From assembly GCA_030765045.1 (NCBI GenBank), contig CM060968.1:108899404-108963403 (forward strand): a stretch of 64,000 bases of DNA. The letters run 5' to 3'. This DNA is from Tenodera sinensis (taxonomy: Eukaryota; Arthropoda; Insecta; Mantodea; Mantidae). Every line of letters begins with the position of its first letter. Within the stretch, counting starts at the first letter, position 1. Under the pieces are notes generated by a model. It saw only the letters and a list, made by a program, of their open reading frames with translations, had not been told where the DNA came from and ran no database searches. The position numbers and the translations under genes were made by a program. Shown here piece after piece: positions 54,701-64,000 of the stretch.

Positions 54701-55440
54701 AGTGATAGTATCCGAGAATTTGCATTCGAATGCATGAGATTTCGGATATCGAATACTACGACTAGTGAGTGACAGTATCCGAGAACTTGTATTCGAATGC
54801 ATGAGATTTCGATTAGCGAATACTACTACTAGTGAGTGACAGTATCCGAATAATTGCATTCGAATGCATGAAATTTCGATTAGCCAATACTACTACTAGT
54901 GAGTGACAGTATCCGAATAATTGCATTCGAATGCATGAAATTTCGATTAGCGGATACTACTACTAGTCAGTGACAGTATCCGAGAACTTGCATTCGAATG
55001 CATGAGATTTCGATTAGCGAATACTACTACTAGTGTGTGACAGTATCCGAGAACTTGCATTCGAATGCATGAAATTTCAATTAGCGAATACTACTACTAG
55101 TGAGTGACAGTATCCGAATTATTGCATTCGAATGCATGAAATTTCGATTAGCGAATACTACTACTAGTGAGTGACAGTATCCAAATTATTGCATTCGAAT
55201 TGCATGAAATTTCGATTAGCGAATACTACTACTAGTGAGTGACAGTATCCGAATTATTGCATTCGAATGCATGAAATTTCGATTAGCGGATACTACTACT
55301 AGTGAGTGACAGTATCCGAGAACTTGCATTCGAATGCATGAAATTTCGATTAGCGAATACTACTACTAGTGAGTGACAGAGTCCGAGAACTTGCATTCAA
55401 ATGCATGAAATTTCGATTAGCGAATACTACTACTAGTGAG
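51721..55440 (+). repeat. ~4.1-kb superunit, copy 2
   Basis: This copy is collinear with 47.6-50.76 kb until about 54,840 (TATCGAA 52736 and 54747). Private changes include GCGAATGCTAC near 53,010, GGATACGACTAC near 53,481 and TTCGGATATCG near 54,742. Near its end a 10-monomer segment is locally duplicated, listed separately. Confidence 0.82.
54170..55375 (+). repeat. 10-monomer (671-bp) local tandem duplication
   Basis: The series GCCAATAC, gg/GTCAGTG, g/GTGTGTGAC, caatt, T, P/I, gg, E occurs at about 54,170-54,840 and again at 54,841-55,375 (GCCAATAC at 54212 and 54883). The spacing of 671 bp is ten monomers plus the one extra base of the I monomer. The second copy ends at a CAGAGTCCGAG junction. 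Confidence 0.83.
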
Positions 55441-55529
55441 TGGTAGTATCCGAGAACTTGCATTCGAATGCATGAAATTTCGATTAGCGAATACTACTAC
55501 TAGTGAGTGACAGTATCCGAATAACTGCA

Positions 55530-58500
55530 TTCAAATGCATGAAATTTCGATTAGCGGATACTACTACTAGTGAGTGACAGTATCCGAGAACTTGCATTCG
55601 AATGCATGAGATTTCGATTAGCGAATACTACTACTAGTGAGTGACAGTATCCGAATTATTGCATTCGAATGCATGAAATTTCGATTAGCGAATACTACTA
55701 CTAGTGAGTGACAGTATCCGAGAACTTGCATTCGAATGCATGAAATTTCAATTAGCGAATACTACTACTAGTGAGTGACAGTATCCGATTTATTGCATTC
55801 GAATGCATGAAATTTCGATTAGCGAATACTACTACTAGTGAGTGACAGTATCCGAATTATTGCATTCGAATGCATGAAATTTCGATTAGCGAATACTACT
55901 ACTAGTGAGTGACAGTATCCGAGAACTTGCATTCGAATGCATGAGATTTCGATTAGCGAATACTACGACTAGTGAGTGACAGTATCCGAGAACTTGCATT
56001 CGAATGCATGAGATTTCGATTAGCGAATACTACTACTAGTGAGTGACAGTATCCGAATTAATGCATTCGAATGCATGAAATTTCGATTAGCGGATACTAC
56101 TACTAGTGAGTGACAGTATCCGAGAACTTGCATTCGAATGCATGAAATTTCGATTAGCGAATACTACTACTAGTTAGTGACAGTATCCGAATTATTGAAT
56201 TCGAATGCATGAAATTTCGATTAGCGGATACTACTACTAGTGAGTGACAGTATCCGACAACTTGCATTCGAATGCATGAAATTTCGATCAGCAAATACTA
56301 CTACTAGTGAGTGACAGTATCCGAATTATTGCATTCGAATGCATGAAATTTCGATTAGCGAATACTACTACTAGTGAGTGACAGTATCCAAATTATTGCA
56401 TTCGAATGCATGAAATTTCGATTAGCGAATACTACTACTAGTGAGTGACAGTATCCGAATTATTGCATTCGAATGCATGCAATTTCGATTAGCGGATACT
56501 ACTACTAGTGAGTGACAGTATCCGAGAACTTGCATTCGAATGCATGAAATTTCGATTAGCGAATACTACTACTAGTGAGTGACAGTATCCGAATTATGGC
56601 ATTCGAATGCATGAAATTTCGATTAGCGAATACTACTACTAGTGAGTGACAGTATCCGAATTATTGCATTCGAATGCATGAAATTTTGATTAGCGAATAC
56701 TACTACTAGCGAGTGACAGTACCCGAGAACTTGCATTCGAATGCATGAGATTTCGATTAGCGAATACTACTACTAGTGAGTGACATTATCCGAATAACTG
56801 CATTCGAATGCACGAAATTTCGATTAGCGGATACTACTACTAGTGAGTGACAGTATCCGAGAACTTGCATTCGAATGCATGAAATTTCAATTAGCGAATA
56901 CTACTACTAGTGAGTGACAGTATCCGAATAATTGCATTCGAATGCATGAAATTTCGATTAGCCAATACTACTACTAGTGAGTGACAGTATCCGAATAATT
57001 GCATTCGAATGCATGAAATTTCGATTAGCGGATACTACTACTAGTCAGTGACAGTATCCGAGAACTTGCATTCGAATGCATGAGATTTCGATTAGCGAAT
57101 ACTACTACTAGTGTGTGACAGTATCCGAGAACTTACATTCGTATGCATGAAATTTCAATTAGCGAATACTACTACTAGTGAGTGACAGTATACGAATTAT
57201 TGCATTCGAATGCATGAAATTTCGATTAGCGAATACTACTACTAGTGAGTGACAGTATCCAAATTATTGCATTCGAATTGGATGAAATTTCGATTAGCGA
57301 ATACTACTATTAGTGAGTGACAGTATCCGAATTATTGCATTCGAATGCATGAAATTTCGATTAGCGGATACTACTACTAGTGAGTGACAGTATCCGAGAA
57401 CTTGCATTCGAATGCATGAAATTTCGATTAGCGAATACTACTACTAGTGAGTGACAGTATCCGAGAATTTGCATTCGAATGCATGAGATTTCGATTATCG
57501 AATACTACGACTAGTGAGTGACAGTATCCGAGAACTTGTATTCGAATGCATGAGATTTCGATAAGCGAATACTACTACTAGTGAGTGACAGTATCCGAGA
57601 ACTTGCATTCGAATGCATGAGATTTCGATTAGCGAATACTACTACTAGTGAGTGACAGTATCCGAGAACTTGCATTCGAATGCATGAAATTTCGATTAGC
57701 GAATACTACTACTAGTGAGTGACAGAGTCCGAGAACTTGCATTCAAATGCATGAAATTTCGATTAGCGAATACTACTACTAGTGAGTGGTAGTATCCGAG
57801 AACTTGCATTCGAATGCATGAAATTTCAATTAGCGAATACTACTACTAGTGAGTGACAGCATCCGAATTATTGCATTCGAATGCATGAAATTTCGATTAG
57901 CGAATAGTACTACTAGTGAGTGACAGTATCCGAGAACTTGCATTCAAATGCATGAGATTTCGATTAGCGAATACTACCACTAGTGAGTGACAGTATACGA
58001 ATTATTGCATTCGAATGCATGAAATTTCGATTAGCGAATACTACTACTATTGAGTGACAGTATCCGAATTATTGCATTCGAATGCATGAAATTTCGATTA
58101 GCGAATACTACTACTAGTGAGTGACAGTATCCAAATTATTGCATTCGAATGCATGAAATTTCGATTAGCGAATACTACTACTAGTGAGTGACAGTATCCG
58201 AATTATTGCAATCGAATGCATGCAATTTCGATTAGCGGATACTACTACTAGTGAGTGACAGTATCCGAGAACTTGCATTCGAATGCATGAAATTTCGATT
58301 AGCGAATATTACTACTAGTGAGTGACAGTATCCGAATTATGGCATTCGAATGCATGAAATTTCGATTAGCGAATACTACTACTAGTGAGTGACAGTATCC
58401 GAATTATTGCATTCGAATGCATGAAATTTTGATTAGCGAATACTACTACTAGCGAGTGACAGTACCCGAGAACTTGCATTCGAATGCATGAGATTTCGAT

Positions 58501-59349
58501 TAGCGAATACTACTACTAGTGAGTGACAGTATCCGAATAACTGCATTCGAATGCATGAAATTTCGATTAGCGGATACTACTACTAGTGAGTGACAGTATC
58601 CGAATAATTGCATTCGAATGCATGAAATTTCAATTAGCGAATACTACTACTAGTGAGTGACAGTATCCGAATAATTGCATTCGAATGCATGAAATTTCGA
58701 TTAGCCAATACTACTACTAGTGAGTGACAGTATCCGAATAATTGCATTCGAATGCATGAAATTTCGATTAGCGGATACTACTACTAGTCAGTGACAGTAT
58801 CCGAGAACTTGCATTCGAATGCATGAGATTTCGATTAGCGAATACTACTACTAGTGAGTGACAGTATCCGAGAACTTGCATTCGAATGCATGAGATTTCG
58901 ATTAGCGAATACTACTACTAGTGAGTGACAGAATCCGAGAACTTGCATTCGAATGCATGAAATTTCGATTAGCGAATACTACTACTAGTGAGTGGTAGTA
59001 TCCGAGAACTTGCATTCGAATGCATGAAATTTCAATTAGCGAATACAACTACTAGTGAGTGACAGTATCCGAATTATTGCATTCGAATGCATGAAATTTC
59101 GATTAGCGAATAGTACTACTAGTGAGTGACAGTATCCGAGAACTTGCATTCAAATGCATGAGATTTCGATTAGCGAATACTACCACTAGTGAGTGACAGT
59201 AAACGAATTATTGCATTCGAATGCATGAAATTAAGATTAGCGAATACTACTACTATTGAGTGACAGTATCCGAATTATTGCATTCGAATGCATGAAATTT
59301 CGATTAGCGAATACTACTACTAGTGAGTGACAGTATCCGAATAACTGCA
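55530..59349 (+). repeat. Right-hand superunit 1 (57 monomers, 3,820 bp)
   Basis: This unit runs from the monomer after one Z junction (55519) to the next (59339). It contains CCGATTTATT (55787), TACGAC, the CTAGTTAG / CCGACAAC / GCAAATAC module (56256), TGCAATTT (56478 and 58221), TATGGCATTCG, CTAGCGAG/CAGTACCCGAG, GCCAATAC, TATCGAATAC (57496) and CAGAGTCC (57721). Most markers recur at 4,088 bp in the next unit. Confidence 0.82.
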
Positions 59350-62300
59350 TTCAAATGCATGAAATTTCGATTAGCGGATACTACTACTAGTGAGTGACAG
59401 CATCCGAGAACTTGCATTCGAATGCATGAGATTTCGATTAGCGAATACTACTACTAGTGAGTGACAGTATCCGAATTATTGCATTCGAATGCATGAAATT
59501 TCGATTAGCGAATACTACTACTAGTGAGTGACAGTATCCGAATAATTGCATTCGAATGCATGAAATTTCGATTAGCGGATACTACTACTAGTGAGTGACA
59601 GTATCCGAGAACTTGCATTCGAATGCATGAAATTTCAATTAGCGAATACAACTACTAGTGAGTGACAGTATCCGATTTATTGCATTCGAATGCATGAAAT
59701 TTCGATTAGCGAATACTACTACTAGTGAGTGACAGTATCCGAATTATTGTATTCGAATGCATGTAATTTCGATTAGCGAATACTACTACTAGTGAGTCAC
59801 AGTATCCGAATTATAGCATTCGAATGCATGAGATTTCGATTAGCGAATACTACTACTAGTGAGTGACAGTGTCCGAATTATTGCATTCGAATGCATGAAA
59901 TTTCGATTAGCGAATACTACTACTAGTGAGTGACAGTATCCGAATTATTGCATTGGAATGCATGAAATTTCGATTAGCGAATACTACTACTAGTGAGTGA
60001 CAGTATCCGAGAACTTGCATTCGAATGCATGAGATTTCGATTAGCGAATACTACGACTAGTGAGTGACAGTATCCGAGAACTTGCATTCGAATGCATGAG
60101 ATTTCGATTAGCGAATACTACTACTAGTGAGTGACAGTATCCGAATTATTGCATTCGAATGCATGAAATTTCGATTAGCGGATACTACTACTAGTGAGTG
60201 ACAGTATCCGAGAACTTGCATTCGAATGCATGAAATTTCGATTAGCGAATACTACTACTAGTTAGTGACAGTATCCGAATTATTGCATTCGAATGCATGA
60301 AATTTCGATTAGCGGATACTACTACTAGTGAGTGACAGTATCCGACAACTTGCATTCGAATGCATGAAATTTCGATTAGCAAATACTACTACTAGTGAGT
60401 GACAGTATCCGAATTATTGCATTCGAATGCATGAAATTTCGATTAGCGAATACTACTACTAGTGAGTGACAGTATCCAAATTATTGCATTCGAATGCATG
60501 AAATTTCGATTAGCGAGTACTACTACTAGTGAGTGACAGTATCCGAATTATTGCATTCGAATGCATGCAATTTCGATTAGCGGATACTACTACTAGTGAG
60601 TGACAGTATCCGAGAACTTGCATTCGAATGCATGAAATTTCTATTAGCGAATACTACTACTAGTGAGTGACAGTATCCGAATTATGGCATTCGAATGCAT
60701 GAAATTTCGATTAGCGAATACTACTACTAGTGAGTGACAGTATCCGAATTATTGCATTCGAATGCATGAAATTTTGATTAGCGAATACTACTACTAGCGA
60801 GTGACAGTACCCGAGAACTTGCATTCGAATGCATGAGATTTCGATTAGCGAATACTACTACTAGTGAGTGACAGTATCCGAATAACTGCATTCGAATGCA
60901 CGAAATTTCGATTAGCGGATACTACTACTAGTGAGTGACAGTATCCGAGAACTTGCATTCGAATGCATGAAATTTCAATTAGCGAATACTACTACTAGTG
61001 AGTGACAGTATCCGAATAATTGCATTCGAATGCATGAAATTTCGATTAGCCAATACTACTACTAGTGAGTGACAGTATCCGAATAATTGCATTCGAATGC
61101 ATGAAATTTCGATTAGCGGACACTACTACAAGTCAGTGACAGTATCCGAGAACTTGCATTCGAATGCATGAGATTTCGATTAGCGAATACTACTACTAGT
61201 GTGTGACAGTATCCGAGAACTTGCATTCGAATGCATGAAATTTCAATTAGCGAATACTACTACTAGTGAGTGACAGTATCCGAATTATTGCATTCGAATG
61301 CATGAAATTTCGATTAGCGAATACTACTACTAGTGAGTGACAGTATCCAAATTATTGCATTCGAATTGCATGAAATTTCGATTAGCGAATACTACTACTA
61401 GTGAGTGACAGTATCCGAATTATTGCATTCGAATGCATGAAATTTCGATTAGCGGATACTACTACTAGTGAGTGACAGTATCCGAGAACTTGCATTCGAA
61501 TGCATGAAATTTCGATTAGCGAATACTACTACTAGTGAGTGACAGTATCCGAGAATTTGCATTCGAATGCATGAGATTTCGATTATCGAATACTACGACT
61601 AGTGAGTGACAGTATCCGAGAACTTGTATTCGAATGCATGAGATTTCGATTAGCGAATACTACTACTAGTGAGTGACAGTATCCGAGAACTTGCATTCGA
61701 ATGCATGAGATCTCGATTAGCGAATACTACTACTAGTGAGTGACAGTATCCGAGAACTTGCATTCGAATGCATGAAATTTCGATTAGCGAATACTACTAC
61801 TAGTGAGTGACAGAGTCCGAGAACTTGCATTCGAATGCATGAAATTTCAATTAGCGAATACTACTACTAGTGAGTGACAGTATCCGAATTATTGCATTCG
61901 AATGCATGAAATTTCGATTAGCGAATAGTACTACTAGTGAGTGACAGTATCCGAGAACTTGCATTCAAATGCATGAGATTTCGATTAGCGAATACTACCA
62001 CTAGTGAGTGACAGTATACGAATTGTTGCATTCGAATGCATGAAATTTCGATTAGCGAATACTACTACTATTGAGTGACAGTATCCGAATTATTGCATTC
62101 GAATGCATGAAATTTCGATTAGCGAATACTACTACTAGTGAGTGACAGTATCCAAATTATTGCATTCGAATGCATGAAATTTCGATTAGCGAATACTACT
62201 ACTAGTGAGTGACAGTATCCGAATTATTGCATTCGAATGCATGCAATTTCGATTAGCGGATACTACTACTAGTGAGTGACAGTATCCGAGAACTTGCATT

Positions 62301-63371
62301 CGAATGCATGAAATTTCGATTAGCGAATACTACTACTAGTGAGTGACAGTATCCGAATTATGGCATTCGAATGCATGAAATTTCGATTAGCGAATACTAC
62401 TACTAGTGAGTGACAGTATCCGAATTATTGCATTCGAATGCATGAAATTTTGATTAGCGAATACTACTACTAGCGAGTGACAGTACCCGAGAACTTGCAT
62501 TCGAATGCATGAGATTTCGATTAGCGAATACTACTACTAGTGAGTGACAGTATCCGAATAACTGCATTCGAATGCATGAAATTTCGATTAGCGGATACTA
62601 CTACTAGTGAGTGACAGTATCCGAGAACTTACATTCGAATGCATGAAATTTCAATTAGCGAATACTACTACTAGTGAGTGACAGTATCCGAATAATTGCA
62701 TTCGAATGCATGAAATTTCGATTAGCCAATACTACTACTAGTGAGTGACAGTATCCGAATAATTGCATTCGAATGCATGAAATTTCGATTAGCGGATACT
62801 ACTACTAGTCAGTGACAGTATCCGAGAACTTGCATTCGAATGCATGAGATTTCGATTAGCGAATACTACTACTAGTGTGTGACAGTATCCGAGAACTTGC
62901 ATTCGAATGCATGAAATTTCAATTAGCGAATACTACTACTAGTGAGTGACAGTATCCGAATTATTGCATTCGAATGCATGAAATTTCGATTGGCGAATAC
63001 TACTACTAGTGAGTGACAGTATCCAAATTATTGCATTCGAATTGCATGAAATTTCGATTAGCGAATACTACTACTAGTGAGTGACAGTATCCGAATTATT
63101 GCATTCGAATGCATGAAATTTCGATTAGCGGATACTACTACTAGTGAGTGACAGTATCCGAGAACTTGCATTCGAATGCATGAAATTTCGATTAGCGAAT
63201 ACTACTACTAGTGAGTGACAGTATCCGAGAACTTGCATTCAAATGCATGAAATTTCGATTAGCGAATACTACTACTAGTGAGTGGTAGTATCCGAGAACT
63301 TGCATTCGAATGCATGAAATTTCGATTAGCGAATACTACTACTAGTGAGTGACAGTATCCGAATAACTGCA
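59350..63371 (+). repeat. Right-hand superunit 2 (60 monomers, 4,022 bp)
   Basis: This has the same order as 55530-59349 (CCGATTTATT 59674, CCGACAAC 60344, TGCAATTT 60566 and 62242, TATCGAA 61584, CAGAGTCC 61809). It gained three monomers near 59,750-60,000 (GAGTCACAG, TATAGCATTCG, CATTGGAATGC) and lost others near 61,820, where CAGAGTCCGAG leads straight to a caatt monomer. Confidence 0.82.
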
Positions 63372-64000
63372 TTCAAATGCATGAAATTTCGATTAGCGGA
63401 TACTACTACTAGTGAGTGACAGTATCCGAGAACTTGCATTCGAATGCATGAGATTTCGATTAGCGAATACTACTACTAGTGAGTGACAGTATCCGAATTA
63501 TTGCATTCGAATGCGTGAAATTTCGATTAGCGAATACTACTACTAGTGAGTGACAGTATCCGAGAACTTGCATTCGAATGCATGAAATTTCAATTAGCGA
63601 ATACTACTACTAGTGAGTGACAGTATCCGATTTATTGCATTCGAATGCATGAAATTTCGATTAGCGAATACTACTACTAGTGAGTGACAGTATCCGAATT
63701 ATTGCATTCGAATGCATGAAATTTCGATTAGCGAATACTACTACTAGTGAATGACAGTATCCGAGAACTTGCATTCGAATGCATGAGATTTCGATTAGCG
63801 AATACTACGACTAGTGAGTGACAGTATCCGAGAACTTGCATTCGAATGCATGAGATTTCGATTAGCGAATACTACTACTAGTGAGTGACAGTATCCGAAT
63901 TATTGCATTCGAATGCATGAAATTTCGATTAGCGGATACTACTACTAGTGAGTGACAGTATCCGAGAACTTGCATTCGAATGCATGAAATTTCGATTAGC
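63372..64000 (+). repeat. Right-hand superunit 3, cut by window end
   Basis: The monomers follow the start of superunit 1 at +7,842 bp without interruption (Z 55519/63361, CCGATTTATT 55787/63629, then T, TACGAC, E, gg, E). Private changes are GCGTGAAATTT near 63,514 and GTGAATGACAG near 63,748. The array clearly continues past base 64,000. Confidence 0.85.

Larger units (their letters stand above)
1..64000. repeat. Uninterrupted 67-bp satellite DNA array
   Basis: The window is entirely tandem copies of a 67-bp monomer, all in one orientation. Successive TTCGAATGCA starts fall at 1, 68, 135 and so on, and the last start is at 63975. That gives about 954 complete copies with a net gain of only about 56 bases, explained by the recurring 68-bp monomers. 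Composition is about 36% GC. There is no unique flank, transposon, inversion or microsatellite at any point. In the consensus, + strand stops begin at monomer positions 11, 23, 39, 42 and 46, covering all three frames, and 67 is not a multiple of 3, so no long ORF can exist on either strand. Arrays like this form centromeric or other constitutive heterochromatin in eukaryotes. That role is inferred from architecture, because I do not recognise the sequence. Confidence 0.98.

Noticed and set aside
59225..59245. Break in the repeat at GAAATTAAGATTAGC
   Set aside because: This is a substitution variant with normal length and neighbours on both sides.
1..64000. CRISPR array (short repeats at a constant interval)
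   Set aside because: The whole 67-bp period is repeated; there are no unique spacers, and unit count and HOR structure do not fit.
1..64000. Protein-coding ORFs or a repetitive protein gene
   Set aside because: Stops occur in all three + frames within one consensus monomer. On the - strand, TTA and CTA in the + sequence give stops, and the frame shifts by one each 67 bp. Only short chance ORFs remain.
1..64000. Telomeric or microsatellite tract
   Set aside because: No simple short tandem repeat exists beyond the three-unit CTA run inside each monomer.
1..64000. G-quadruplex-forming satellite
   Set aside because: The consensus has no GGG run on either strand.

Overview
The whole 64,000-base window is one uninterrupted tandem satellite DNA array. 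The unit is a 67-bp monomer, about 36% GC. All copies are in the same orientation, and both ends of the window lie inside the array. I count about 954 complete monomers. Base 1 is the first base of a monomer as phased here, and the window ends 26 bases into another. I found no protein-coding gene, RNA gene, transposon, CRISPR array or unique sequence. The consensus monomer carries a + strand stop codon in every frame, so no long ORF is possible.

A long, homogeneous, head-to-tail array with multi-kb higher-order repeats (HORs) points to a eukaryotic chromosome: centromeric, pericentromeric or another heterochromatic block, probably from a long-read assembly. I do not recognise the monomer and cannot name the species.

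Monomer design: a perfect 14-bp palindrome (TGCATTCGAATGCA) spans each monomer junction. It is followed by the AT-rich palindrome GAAATTTC, a central ACTAGT, and an inverted repeat CGGATACT / AGTATCCG, which is perfect only in one monomer subtype. All four CpGs sit in CGAWT context. Monomers fall into linked subtypes. I name them by their 3' junction: T (CCGAATTATTGCA), E (CCGAGAACTTGCA), Y (CCGAATAATTGCA), Z (CCGAATAACTGCA), P (CCAAATTATTGCA), Q (CCAAGAACTTGCA), R (CCCAGAACTTGCA), V (CCGAAATATTGCA) and W (AGTATACGAATTATTGCA). I name internal changes gg (GCGGATAC), caatt (TTTCAATTAGC), g (GAGATTT), K (CATAAAATTT), X (GCAGAAAAATTT, +1 bp) and I (CGAATTGCATG, +1 bp).

Layout, from marker variants aligned by hand (boundaries about +/-1 monomer). 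1-29.4 kb: a mosaic of large segmental repeats with a superperiod of about 7 kb, then two copies of a 3.2-kb block offset by 3,487 bp. 29.99-37.23 kb: three consecutive copies of a 35-38-monomer HOR, the last two nearly identical. 37.2-39.8 kb: mixed monomers plus a 402-bp, 6-monomer tandem. 39.78-47.5 kb: a nested family in which a 73-monomer unit equals 17+28+28 monomers, with 7-monomer local duplications. 47.6-55.4 kb: two copies of a unit of about 4.1 kb. 55.5-64 kb: units of 57 and 60 monomers and the start of a third. Length changes between copies are almost always whole multiples of 67 bp, which indicates in-register unequal exchange and recent amplification.
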